The position numbers were made by a program, and so were the translations under genes. Positions 15,343-23,336 of a stretch of DNA of 23,336 nt are shown here, piece after piece (position 1 is the stretch's first letter; each line of letters starts with the position of its first letter). The DNA is from UBA993 sp964436815 (GTDB lineage Bacteria; Bacillota; Dethiobacteria; DTU022): assembly GCA_964436815.1 (NCBI GenBank), contig CAYTER010000034.1, positions 1 through 23,336 of the forward strand, in the 5' to 3' direction. The notes under the pieces are model-generated. The model was not told where the DNA came from and did no database searches. It saw nothing but the letters and a program-made list of their open reading frames with translations.

Positions 15343-18342
15343 ATGGCTGGCTTTTTGAAAAATGTATTCGGGGATTCGAATGATAAAGAAGTCCGGCGTT
15401 TAGAAAAAGTGGTTGAGCAGGTAAACAGCCTGAGCGAATGGGCTGCAGGATTAAAAGACGAAGACTTCCCCCTGCAGACTGCAGTACTGAAAAAAAGATC
15501 GGCAGAAGGCGAAAACTTAGACGATCTGCTGCCGGAGGCTTTTGCCCTGGCACGAGAAGCGGCCGAAAGAAAAACCGGGCTCAGACCCTTTGATGTCCAG
15601 GTTTTGGGCGCCATAGTCCTGCACCAGGGCCGCATTGCCGAGATGAAAACCGGTGAAGGTAAAACCCTGGTAGCGACTATGCCGGCCTACCTGAATGCAC
15701 TGACCGGCCGGGGCGTGCATATTGTCACAGTCAACGACTATCTGGCCCGCCGGGACCGGGAATGGATGGGTGTTATTTATGAGTTCCTGGGTTTAAGCGT
15801 AGGGCTGGTTGTGCAGGGTTTGGAACCTACCGAAAGGCGGGAGGCATACGGTTGTGACATTACCTATGCCACCAATAATGAGCTCGGCTTTGACTACCTG
15901 CGGGACAACATGGTGATCTATAAAGAAGAGATGGTCCAGCGGGAGCTGCATTATGCAATTGTCGACGAAGTTGACAGCATTCTGATTGACGAAGCGCGGA
16001 CTCCGCTGATTATCAGCAGCCGGGTGGAGTCGCAGGAAGATTACGGGCGCTGGAAAAATGAAGTTGAACAGCTGATTCGAAAGCAGGGCAGGTTAATCGG
16101 TGACCTGATCAATGAAGCCCGTGCTGATCTCGATGCCGGAGAGAAAGAGATAGCGGCAGAAAAGCTGCTGCTGGCCCGTCGCGGATCACCTAAAAATAAA
16201 AAATTGCTCAAGATGCTTAAAGAGCCTGGGATTGAAAAAATGGTCGAGCGGACCAAGCAGCTTTTAATGACAGAGAAACGGCTCAACCAGTTCGACGAGG
16301 AACTGTATTACATTATCGATGAAGCAACCCGTCTGGCTGATATTAAAGATAAAGGTTACCGTGAACTGGAGAAAATCAACCCGGATCTGCTGAAGCTGCT
16401 GCGGTTGGGAAGAGAACGGGCCGATGAAGAAGATCATCTTGACGAGCGAGATTCAGAGATTGCTTCCGAACACCGCCACTATTTTGATCAGCTAATTAAA
16501 GCCTATTCTCTTTTTGAACGCGATGTGGATTATATTGTGCAGGATGGTAAAGTTGTGATTGTCGACGAATTCACCGGCCGCCTGATGCCGGGACGCCGCT
16601 ATTCCGATGGTTTACACCAGGCTATTGAGGCGAAAGAGAATGTGCAGGTCCAGGCGGCAACCCGGACAGTTGCTTCGGTCACCTTCCAGAATTACTTCCG
16701 GATGTACGAAAAAATTGCGGGAATGACCGGCACAGCAGCTACAGAAGAGGAAGAATTCCGCAAGATTTACGGCATGGATGTGATCTCCATCCCGACCAAC
16801 AGGCCGCTGATTCGCGAAGAGCAACCAGACCTGATTTATAAAACAGAGCGGGCCAAGTTTAAAGCGGTTGTTGAAGAAATTACCAGACTTAAAGAGCATG
16901 GACAGCCGGTCCTGGTCGGCACCATTTCGGTGGAGAAATCAGAAATGCTGAGCAAGATGCTCAAGCGGCAGGAAGTGGAGCATGAAGTCCTGAACGCTGT
17001 GAACCACACCAGGGAAGCTTACATCATTGCCCAGGCCGGCAGAAAAGGCGCGGTTACCATATCGACCAATATGGCCGGCAGGGGCACCGATATTATACTG
17101 GGTGGGAACCCGGAATTTCTGGTGAAGGAGAAACTGATTTCTGCTTTCGGCGCGGATCTGGCGGCGCTCGATCCGGAAAAACAGGCCGCCTGGCAGCAGA
17201 AACATGATCAGTTATACGCCCAGGCGGTAGTAGAAACTGAAAAAGAGCGGCAGGATGTCCTGGAGCTGGGAGGCCTGCATGTTCTCGGTACTGAACGGCA
17301 TGAAAGCCGCCGGATAGACAACCAGTTGCGCGGCCGTTCAGGGCGCCAGGGCGACCCCGGTTCTTCACAGTTTTTTGTCTCGCTTGAAGACGACCTGATG
17401 CGGCTTTTCGGCGGGGAAAATATCGCTTCCCTGATGGATCGTTTTGGTATTGATGAAGAGATCCCCATTGATCATCCCCTGGTCAGCCGGGGCATTGAAA
17501 ATGCCCAGAAAAAAGTCGAAGCCCGCAACTTCGAAATCCGGCGCAACCTGCTTGACTATGACGATGTTCTTAACCAGCAGCGTGAGGTTATCTATGGACA
17601 GCGCCGACGGGTCCTGGAAGGCGAGAATATGAAAGAACCGATCCTGGATATGGTTGAGGAGATCACCGGACGGTTGGTGGATGAATTTACTGTTGAAAAA
17701 GGTTTCCTGGATGATGAGAACGCCAGGGGCCTGCTTGCCCAGGCAGAAGATCTCTTTGCCCGGCGCGGCCATCTTCAGCTTAAAACGCTGGAGGATATGG
17801 AAAAAGACGACCTGAGCGAGCTTCTGCTTAAGGAAGCCCGGGAGGCTTACGAAGCGAGAGAGAACGATCTCACGTCTGAAGTGATGCGTGAGCTGGAAAG
17901 GGTTGTTTTACTGAGGACAGTTGACCGCCACTGGATGCTTTTCATCGATGTAATGCACCAGCTGCGGCACGAAATTCACCTCCAGGCCTTTGGCCAGCGC
18001 GATCCCCTGGTGGAATACCGGCTGCAGAGTGCCGATATGTTTGAAGATATGATTCAGCAGATTCAAACTGATGTGGTTCGGACAGTATACCGGGCCCAGG
18101 TAGCTGCTGCCCCACAGCGTAAATCAGTGGCCGGCGAGTCAACAGGTTACCAGCCCAGGATTGCCGCAGTTGGAGGCGGACAGGCTAAAGAAGGGCAGGA
18201 AAAATCACAGCCAAGACAGTCTCCCGGAAGTCAGGCAGGGAAGATAACCCGACCGGAGCCGGTAAGCGTTGAAAAGATTGGTCGTAATGATCCCTGCCCC
18301 TGCGGCAGCGGTAAAAAATACAAGAAATGCTGTGGGCAGTAA
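15343..18342 (+). CDS. secA: Protein translocase ATPase SecA, enlarged form
   Basis: SecA is the motor that drives preproteins through SecYEG. Visible parts are Walker A MKTGEGKT (101-108), Walker B VDEVD (207-211), IDEARTPLIIS, the NBD2 motif with GRGTDIILGGNPEF, LGTERHESRRIDNQLRGRSGRQGD when read in order, and a C-terminal zinc-binding tail DPCPCGSGKKYKKCCG (about 983-998). At 999 residues it is much longer than the 841 of B. subtilis. The extra length lies mainly between SSRVES (225) and the conserved ERDVDYIV (392), that is within the preprotein cross-linking domain: about 165 residues where the short form has about 80. The insert is charged and helical (RGSPKNKKLLKMLKEPGIEK). A GGGG site 7 nt upstream supports the ATG. 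prfB follows at 32 bp, the classical order. Confidence 0.97.
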   Translation: MAGFLKNVFGDSNDKEVRRLEKVVEQVNSLSEWAAGLKDEDFPLQTAVLKKRSAEGENLDDLLPEAFALAREAAERKTGLRPFDVQVLGAIVLHQGRIAEMKTGEGKTLVATMPAYLNALTGRGVHIVTVNDYLARRDREWMGVIYEFLGLSVGLVVQGLEPTERREAYGCDITYATNNELGFDYLRDNMVIYKEEMVQRELHYAIVDEVDSILIDEARTPLIISSRVESQEDYGRWKNEVEQLIRKQGRLIGDLINEARADLDAGEKEIAAEKLLLARRGSPKNKKLLKMLKEPGIEKMVERTKQLLMTEKRLNQFDEELYYIIDEATRLADIKDKGYRELEKINPDLLKLLRLGRERADEEDHLDERDSEIASEHRHYFDQLIKAYSLFERDVDYIVQDGKVVIVDEFTGRLMPGRRYSDGLHQAIEAKENVQVQAATRTVASVTFQNYFRMYEKIAGMTGTAATEEEEFRKIYGMDVISIPTNRPLIREEQPDLIYKTERAKFKAVVEEITRLKEHGQPVLVGTISVEKSEMLSKMLKRQEVEHEVLNAVNHTREAYIIAQAGRKGAVTISTNMAGRGTDIILGGNPEFLVKEKLISAFGADLAALDPEKQAAWQQKHDQLYAQAVVETEKERQDVLELGGLHVLGTERHESRRIDNQLRGRSGRQGDPGSSQFFVSLEDDLMRLFGGENIASLMDRFGIDEEIPIDHPLVSRGIENAQKKVEARNFEIRRNLLDYDDVLNQQREVIYGQRRRVLEGENMKEPILDMVEEITGRLVDEFTVEKGFLDDENARGLLAQAEDLFARRGHLQLKTLEDMEKDDLSELLLKEAREAYEARENDLTSEVMRELERVVLLRTVDRHWMLFIDVMHQLRHEIHLQAFGQRDPLVEYRLQSADMFEDMIQQIQTDVVRTVYRAQVAAAPQRKSVAGESTGYQPRIAAVGGGQAKEGQEKSQPRQSPGSQAGKITRPEPVSVEKIGRNDPCPCGSGKKYKKCCGQ

Positions 18343-18374
18343 GCTATAACCAGAATGTGAAAGACGGTGATAAA

Positions 18375-19497
18375 ATGCTTAAGGATTATCTTGAGGAACT
18401 GGCCCTCCATCGGAAGAGGCTTGAGGAAATGAGGGCTTCTCTTTGAATATGATCAGAAGCTGAAAAAACTACAGGTGCTGGAGAAGGAATCTGTCAAGCC
18501 TGATTTTTGGGATGACAGCTCCAGGGCCCAGGAGCATATGAAAAAACAGGGAGCGCTCCGTGAACAGCTGCGACCTTTGCAGGAACTTGACAGACTAATT
18601 GAAGAGGCCGGTGTATTTCTTGAATTGGCCGGCGAAGAAGAAACCAGCGAGGATGAAGCAGTAAAAGAGGCTGGTCCAATTATGGCGGATATCGCTACCC
18701 GGCTCGATCAACTGGAATTGGAAACCCTCTTTAGCGGCAGTTATGATTTTAACGATGCCATAGTTTCACTGCATCCCGGGGCGGGAGGCCTTGAATCACA
18801 GGACTGGGCTGAAATGCTGCTCAGGATGTATACCCGCTGGTGTGAGCAAAAGGGCTATGAAGTTGAGTTGGTTGACCTGCTGACAGATGATGAAGCCGGT
18901 ATCAAGAGCGCCACTTTTATAGTGCGCGGTCATGCCGCCTATGGTTACCTGCAGGCTGAAAAAGGAGTTCACCGGATGATCCGGATCTCTCCTTTTGATA
19001 CTTCAAAAAGGCGCCATACTTCATTTGCATCCGTTGATGTAATCCCGGAAGTTGAAGAAGAAGAATTCGTGATCAATCCCGAGGATTTAAAGATTGACAC
19101 CTTTCGGGCCAGCGGTGCCGGCGGACAGCATGTCAATAAAACCGACTCGGCGGTCAGGATTACTCACCTGCCTACCGGAATTGTTGTGACCTGCCAGAAT
19201 GATCGCTCACAGCACAGCAATCGTCAGCAGGCAATGCATGTCCTGCAGGCGCGCCTGGCTGAAATTGCCCGCCGTGAACAGGCGGATGAAATTAACGCCG
19301 AACGCGGCCATCAGCGCGAGATTGCCTGGGGCAGCCAGATCCGCACTTATACTTTCCATCCCTTCACCCTGGTTAAGGATCATCGGACCGGGGTGGAAGT
19401 CGGGCAGGTGGAGGCAGTGATGAACGGCCTGCTTGATCCCTTTATAGAAGCATATTTGCGCTGGAAAGCACGCGGTATGATACCGCTGAAAAAATAG
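18375..19497 (+). CDS. prfB: Peptide chain release factor 2 (with +1 programmed frameshift)
   Basis: RF2 ends translation at UAA and UGA. The gene is in two frames: ATG 18375 reads 23 codons to CTT at 18441-18443, followed by TGA at 18444-18446. A +1 slip continues at GAA 18445 to TAG 19495-19497, giving about 373 residues. The main frame has the stop-recognition tripeptide SPF (ISPFD) and the catalytic GGQ (GAGGQHVNK), which together identify RF2 rather than RF1. The low-RF2, high-slip feedback is known for E. coli and most bacteria. The start has only a weak GGTGA 4 nt upstream; an in-frame GTG at 18357 is a poorer choice. The gene ends in TAG, which only RF1 reads, so RF2 cannot terminate its own message. 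It follows secA as in other Bacillota. Confidence 0.96.
18432..18447 (+). promoter_or_regulatory. prfB programmed +1 frameshift site
   Basis: The slippery CTT-TGA lies at 18441-18446 with an internal Shine-Dalgarno-like AGGG at 18432-18435, in the same place as the AGGGGG of E. coli prfB but with two G fewer. The peptidyl-tRNA on CTT slips to TTT, and GAA becomes the next codon. The in-frame UGA is itself an RF2 stop, which closes the autoregulatory loop. Confidence 0.95.
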
Positions 19498-19509
19498 GAG
19501 TTTGGATCA

Positions 19510-20382
19510 ATGAAATTACCGAAGATCAGCCGTACTGCTTTAATAACAACGCTTATCGATTTCATGGGTATCCTGGTTGGCTCAGTGATCCTGGCTTTGG
19601 GTATGAATATGTTCATGATTCCAAACATGCTTGCGCCAGGGGGGATCAGTGGTCTGGCCGTCGTACTTTACCATCTATTCCGGCTCCCGGTTGGTGCAGT
19701 TATTATCCTGCTCAACATTCCCCTGTTTATCACCGGCTATTTTGTCCTCGGCCCGCGGGTGGTGATCCAGAGCCTGCTCGGCACTTTTCTGTTTTCGATT
19801 GCCGTTGAAGCGACCGCACCTTTTCTGCCGGCGGCGACTGATGATTTGCTGCTGGCTTCTGTCTATGGCGGGGTGGTGATGGGCGTGGGGGTCGGGCTGG
19901 TTTTCCGTTATCGTGGTTCAACAGGCGGCACCGGTCTCCTGTCGCTGATCCTGGCCAAGGCCAAGGGTATATCACCCGGACAGGCGATGCTGTGGGGTGA
20001 TCTCGTGGTCCTTGCTGCAGCAGTATTTGTTTTCGGCAGTGAAGCGGCAATGTATGCCGCCCTGGCGCTTTTTATCAGCGTCAAGGTAGTTGATGCAATC
20101 CTTGAGGGACTGGGTTTGGCTAAATCGGTGATCATCATCACCAGGAGCGGCAAAGAGATCAACGAAAGGCTGCTTCACGAGCTGGGCAGGGGTGTGACCT
20201 GGCTGGAGGGTCATGGCGGCTATACCGGGCAATCCCGTGAAGTGCTGCTCTGCGTGGTTACCCGTCAGCAAACAGCGCAGTTAAAGACGATTATCCGGGA
20301 AATCGACCCGGGAGCTTTTGTGATTATCGGTAATGCCACGGAAGTGCATGGAGAAGGTTTCCAGAAGATGCAGCAGGGGTAA
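19510..20382 (+). CDS. YitT family membrane protein with C-terminal DUF2179 domain
   Basis: This 290-residue protein has about five or six hydrophobic segments in the first 210 residues (for example around 14-33, 42-58, 63-80, 85-105, 115-130 and 160-190), followed by a soluble DUF2179 domain (about 200-285) containing GRGVTWLEGHGGYTG and VIIGNATEVHGEGF. The architecture matches the YitT/YpjC family of Bacillota, whose transported substrate is unknown. NMFMIPNMLAPGGISGLA near 33-50 is the family's typical loop. GGAG overlapping the end of prfB lies 9 nt before the ATG, and the gap to prfB is only 12 bp, so it is probably co-transcribed with prfB. It stands between prfB and ftsE, where other Bacillota often have different genes. 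Confidence 0.87.
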   Translation: MKLPKISRTALITTLIDFMGILVGSVILALGMNMFMIPNMLAPGGISGLAVVLYHLFRLPVGAVIILLNIPLFITGYFVLGPRVVIQSLLGTFLFSIAVEATAPFLPAATDDLLLASVYGGVVMGVGVGLVFRYRGSTGGTGLLSLILAKAKGISPGQAMLWGDLVVLAAAVFVFGSEAAMYAALALFISVKVVDAILEGLGLAKSVIIITRSGKEINERLLHELGRGVTWLEGHGGYTGQSREVLLCVVTRQQTAQLKTIIREIDPGAFVIIGNATEVHGEGFQKMQQG

Positions 20383-20402
20383 GCGCGCCGAAATTCGATT
20401 AT

Positions 20403-20431
20403 TTGCAAAATAAGTAAAAATATAATAGAAT
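20403..20431 (+). promoter_or_regulatory. Sigma-A promoter of ftsE-ftsX
   Basis: TTGCAA (20403-20408), 17 nt and TAGAAT (20426-20431) fit the vegetative consensus at 4/6 and 5/6. A perfect TATAAT overlaps at 20421-20426 but has only a poor -35 (TTATTT at 16 nt). Either would give a leader of about 75 nt before ftsE. Confidence 0.55.
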
Positions 20432-20511
20432 AGAGCAGGATTATTTTTCCTGCACTGAGAAGATATTTAAATAATGTCTTAATTCATCCAAAAGCAGGAA
20501 GGCTGAGCCAG

Positions 20512-21201
20512 ATGATCGAAGCTAAAAATGTATCAATGAAATACAGTCGAAACGGGCAATATGCCTTGACAGATATTAACTTCTACATTGATCGCGGCGA
20601 GTTCGCTTTCTTTGTCGGCTCCAGCGGTGCCGGTAAATCAACCCTCCTTAAACTGATTATCCGTGAACTTTCTCCTTCAGAAGGCTCGCTGAAGGTTTTT
20701 AACCGTGATGTCGGACGGCTTCCAAGACGTAAGCTGCCCTATTTACGGCGCAATATCGGGATGGTTTTTCAGGATTTCCGCTTGATCGAGGATCGCTCAG
20801 TCTTTGACAATGTTGCTTTTGCCATGATGGTCATCGGGGCCCCCCAGCTGGAGATTAAAAAAAGGGTCCCCTCTGTCCTGAACCTGGTAGGCCTTGAAGA
20901 TAAGGCGAAAGCCAGGGTCTGCGATCTTTCCGGTGGGGAGCAGCAGCGGGTCGGTTTAGCCCGGGCGCTGGCCAACAGGCCGGCGCTGCTGGTGGCTGAT
21001 GAGCCTACAGGCAACCTTGATCCGGGGACGACCTTAGATATTATGAACCTCATGCGCAATATCAACCTGCGGGGTACGACCGTTCTGGTTGCCACCCACA
21101 ACCGGGAAATTGTTGATCGTTTCAAGAAGAGAGTGATCTACTTAGATGGCGGCCGGATGATCGGTGATGAACAGAAAGGGTTCTATACCCATGTTCATTA
21201 G
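20512..21201 (+). CDS. ftsE: Cell-division ABC transporter ATP-binding protein FtsE
   Basis: FtsE is the cytoplasmic ATPase of the FtsEX complex. It does not transport a solute but transmits ATP hydrolysis through FtsX to a peptidoglycan hydrolase outside. It has Walker A GSSGAGKST (36-44), the Q-loop VFQDFRLIEDR (about 85-95), signature LSGGEQQ (139-145) and Walker B LLVADEP (159-165). At 229 residues it is of standard length. A GGAAGG lies 9 nt before the ATG, and the gene appears to have its own promoter. It ends in TAG at 21199-21201, inside the first codons of ftsX. Confidence 0.96.
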   Translation: MIEAKNVSMKYSRNGQYALTDINFYIDRGEFAFFVGSSGAGKSTLLKLIIRELSPSEGSLKVFNRDVGRLPRRKLPYLRRNIGMVFQDFRLIEDRSVFDNVAFAMMVIGAPQLEIKKRVPSVLNLVGLEDKAKARVCDLSGGEQQRVGLARALANRPALLVADEPTGNLDPGTTLDIMNLMRNINLRGTTVLVATHNREIVDRFKKRVIYLDGGRMIGDEQKGFYTHVH

Positions 21202-22078
21202 CGGCTTTGGCTATGTACTGCGTGAAACTTTTAAAGGGCTCTACCGCAACCGCTGGATGTGCATAACCTCTACCGGAGTAGTGGCGGTAACCCTGCTGAT
21301 GCTGGGGCTTTTCATGACTGTTAACCTGAACATCAACCACATTACCGATGTGGTGAAAGAACAGGTTGAAATAGTAGTATATATTGATGACGAAGCTGAC
21401 AGTGAAACAGTCGCCGCTTTGCGGCAGAGGCTGGAATCAAATCCCGGTGTGCTTGAGGCGCGTTACATTTCCAGCGAGGAGCACATGAACCGCCTGCGGC
21501 AGCAGCTGGGCAGCGTGCTTGAAGGATACGACACTGGTTTGGATAACCCGCTTCTGGCCTCTTTTGAAATTCGGGTTACAGTGCCGGAAACAGTGACTAC
21601 GCTGGCGGCAGAGTTTGAACGTTACCCGGGTGTGAAAGAAGTTTTCTATGGGCAGGGGTATGTGGAAAATCTATTTTCCGTAACCAGGGTTTTACAGATC
21701 CTGGGCCTGGCCCTGATGATTGGCCTTTCGGTTACCGCTGTTTTCCTGATTTCACATACAATCGGGCTGACGGTGCTGATGCGGAAAAAAGAGATCGCCA
21801 TTATGAAATATGTGGGCGCCACCAACTGGTTTATCCGCTGGCCTTTTATTCTCGAGGGGCTGTTCATGGGCTTGGTTGGAGCTGTAATTCCACTGGTTGC
21901 TTTGTATTATCTATATCAGTATGCGGTAAACTGGGTAGCGGTCAATAACCTGGCTTTTATCAGTTTGCTGCCACTGCAGGCCGTTATCATGGAGTTGGCC
22001 AGATACCTTTTACCCCTGGGAGTGGGGCTTGGTATTCTGGGCAGCGGTTTTTCGATCGGCCGGTTTTTAAAGGTGTAA
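21191..22078 (+). CDS. ftsX: Cell-division protein FtsX
   Basis: FtsX is the membrane subunit of FtsEX. The 295-residue protein has one N-terminal membrane span (about 24-45, TSTGVVAVTLLMLGLF), an extracellular domain (about 50-165, with VEIVVYIDDEAD and VKEVFYGQGYVENL) and three C-terminal spans separated by the MRKKEIAIMKYVGATNWFIRWPF loop typical of FtsX. The start is taken as ATG 21191, overlapping ftsE by 11 bp, because it gives the normal FtsX N-terminus. The in-frame GTG/ATG at 21164-21169 would add nine residues inside ftsE. AAAGGG lies 10 nt upstream. The extracellular domain is the expected contact point for the coiled-coil hydrolase encoded next. Confidence 0.95.
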   Translation: MFISGFGYVLRETFKGLYRNRWMCITSTGVVAVTLLMLGLFMTVNLNINHITDVVKEQVEIVVYIDDEADSETVAALRQRLESNPGVLEARYISSEEHMNRLRQQLGSVLEGYDTGLDNPLLASFEIRVTVPETVTTLAAEFERYPGVKEVFYGQGYVENLFSVTRVLQILGLALMIGLSVTAVFLISHTIGLTVLMRKKEIAIMKYVGATNWFIRWPFILEGLFMGLVGAVIPLVALYYLYQYAVNWVAVNNLAFISLLPLQAVIMELARYLLPLGVGLGILGSGFSIGRFLKV

Positions 22079-22129
22079 ATATCTTTATCGCTAAAGAGAG
22101 ATCGGTTTTACCCAGGGAGGATCATAGCC

Positions 22130-23329
22130 ATGATTAAGTGTAACCTGATCCGGGCCGTGACCATGTTGGGCCTGATATTGCTAATCTTTTTCATTGCTGC
22201 ACCGGCTGCGGCTATTGTTACTGAAGAAATTGAGGCTAAGCAGCAGGAACTGGAAGAGATCGAAAAGCGGCGCCGTGATCAGAAAAATGCCCTTGAACTG
22301 CGCCTGAACCGGGAAGCAGCTTTAAAAGAGGAACTCAAGCATTTAGAAAACAGGATTGATTCGCTGCGTCTTGAACAGGAAAAACTGTCTGTTGAAATTA
22401 CTGTTGTGGCCGAAGATATTGCCCAGGCTGAACTGGAGCTGGCCGAAGCTGAAGCTCAACTCAAGAGCCAGGAAGATCTTCTGAAGGTAAGGTTAAGGGC
22501 AATTCAGCAGCATGGTGTAGTTTCCTACCTAGAAGTTCTCTTCGAATCAAGCAGTTTCTACGATTTTCTGACCCGCCTGCATAATCTAAGCACTATAGCG
22601 GCCAATGATCTTGACTTGATAGAACAGATCAAGATCGAGCGCGATATTATTCAGGCCTGGAAAGAGGAGCTGGAGCTTAATAAAGCAACCCTGGAACTGA
22701 TGCGCCGCCAGGTCGTTGAAAATGAAAAAGAGATGGAGAGCGCTGCTGTAAAAAGAGAAGAGACTTTGGATCAGCTGCAGGCTGAGATCTCCGCTAATCT
22801 GAAAGCGATTGAAGACCTGGAGCGAGAAGCGCAGCAGCTTGATAGCCTGATCCGCAAACTGATCGCCGAAGCCCAGAGCAAGTTTTCCGGCCTCCAGGGA
22901 GCGCTGCAGTGGCCGATTGAGCCACCGACATGGATCAGCTCCAATTACGGCTGGCGCAGGGATCCCTTCAGCGGGGCCCAGGCCTGGCATGGCGGGGTCG
23001 ATATTGCTCCGCATAATGGAGCGGCTAACTATATCCTTGCCGCAGCTCAGGGACAGGTAATTTTTGCCGGTTGGAACGGCGGTTACGGTAACTGCCTGAT
23101 GATCGATCACGGCGGTGGTACAGTGACGCTTTATGCGCACATGAGCAGCCTGCTGGTCGGGGTGGGTGAGATTGTAGGCCGTGGGCAGCGCATCGCCCGT
23201 GCCGGCACGACCGGTTACAGCACCGGAGTTCACTTACACTTTGAAGTGAGGGAATACAACAAACCGGCGGTGCGCAGCTACCCCAGCGGCGGCTCCGATC
23301 ACCGCTACAACCCGATGGGCTATTTTTAA
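22130..23329 (+). CDS. Coiled-coil M23 (LytM) peptidase, EnvC-like partner of FtsEX
   Basis: This secreted 399-residue protein has an N-terminal signal sequence (hydrophobic core about 9-24, likely cleavage after APAAA near 28), a long charged coiled coil (about 30-255, with a break near 125-165, as in EnvC and CwlO) and a C-terminal LytM domain (about 265-395). Zinc ligands appear intact: His287 and Asp291 in WHGGVDI, and His368/His370 in HLHFEV, with the catalytic His337 in YAHMS. Unlike EnvC, whose LytM domain is degenerate and only activates amidases, this one may therefore cut peptidoglycan itself. In B. subtilis the FtsEX-controlled enzyme is the NlpC/P60-type CwlO; this is the same layout with a different catalytic domain. 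AGGGAGG lies 9 nt before the ATG, and the gene follows ftsX at 51 bp. The stop is 7 bases from the window end. Confidence 0.92.
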   Translation: MIKCNLIRAVTMLGLILLIFFIAAPAAAIVTEEIEAKQQELEEIEKRRRDQKNALELRLNREAALKEELKHLENRIDSLRLEQEKLSVEITVVAEDIAQAELELAEAEAQLKSQEDLLKVRLRAIQQHGVVSYLEVLFESSSFYDFLTRLHNLSTIAANDLDLIEQIKIERDIIQAWKEELELNKATLELMRRQVVENEKEMESAAVKREETLDQLQAEISANLKAIEDLEREAQQLDSLIRKLIAEAQSKFSGLQGALQWPIEPPTWISSNYGWRRDPFSGAQAWHGGVDIAPHNGAANYILAAAQGQVIFAGWNGGYGNCLMIDHGGGTVTLYAHMSSLLVGVGEIVGRGQRIARAGTTGYSTGVHLHFEVREYNKPAVRSYPSGGSDHRYNPMGYF

Positions 23330-23336
23330 AAGATAG

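Noticed and set aside
18375..18446. A 23-codon leader peptide or a broken prfB
   Set aside because: The CTT-TGA site with an upstream AGGG is the standard RF2 frameshift signal, and +1 reading gives a full-length RF2.
22586..23233. 215-codon minus-strand open frame inside the M23 peptidase gene
   Set aside because: It is an antisense shadow; the plus strand has signal peptide, coiled coil and catalytic motifs.

Overview
The window looks like a chromosomal segment of an anaerobic, Gram-positive-type bacterium of the Bacillota, most probably class Clostridia. The evidence is a secA-prfB-ftsE-ftsX core with a long-form hpf and comF just upstream, a SAM-I riboswitch ahead of metK, many strong GGAGG ribosome binding sites, TTG starts, and a sigma-H-like promoter in front of hpf. 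A run of exactly 100 N at 3808-3907 shows that the sequence is a scaffold. No species can be named from the sequence alone.

Positions 1-3598 hold a methylamine-utilisation operon: mtbB (dimethylamine methyltransferase, entering from the left edge), mttB (trimethylamine methyltransferase) and a small metallo-beta-lactamase-fold hydrolase. Both methyltransferase genes are interrupted by one in-frame UAG (1033 and 2383) at the family's pyrrolysine position. They are therefore single pyrrolysine genes, not pairs of broken ORFs. The cognate corrinoid proteins, the RamA-type activator and the pyl genes are not in the window. Positions 3599-4112 are non-coding and hold an assembly gap, GC-rich palindromes and an imperfect inverted repeat. 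A dimethylargininase/arginine-deiminase-family gene follows on the minus strand.

Positions 5162-8876 carry a MoxR-type AAA+ ATPase, a CoxE-like VWA protein, the CODH nickel-insertion ATPase CooC and a phosphoribosyltransferase-like protein. CooC implies that the organism has a nickel carbon monoxide dehydrogenase, as expected if methyl groups from methylamines enter a Wood-Ljungdahl pathway. Positions 8901-10356 are metK with its promoter, SAM-I riboswitch and attenuator. SAM synthesis also serves corrinoid methyl chemistry, but the pairing with the genes to its left may be chance. Next come recD2, comF, hpf, a degenerate nucleotidyltransferase-like gene, secA and prfB (with its +1 programmed frameshift). 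A YitT-family membrane protein follows, and then ftsE-ftsX with a coiled-coil M23 peptidase that FtsEX probably controls.

The most striking point is the double use of UAG. Two UAGs are predicted to be read as pyrrolysine, yet 8 of the 19 protein genes here, including mttB itself, end in UAG. UAG is thus not a rare stop in this stretch, and context or conditional expression must separate the two meanings.
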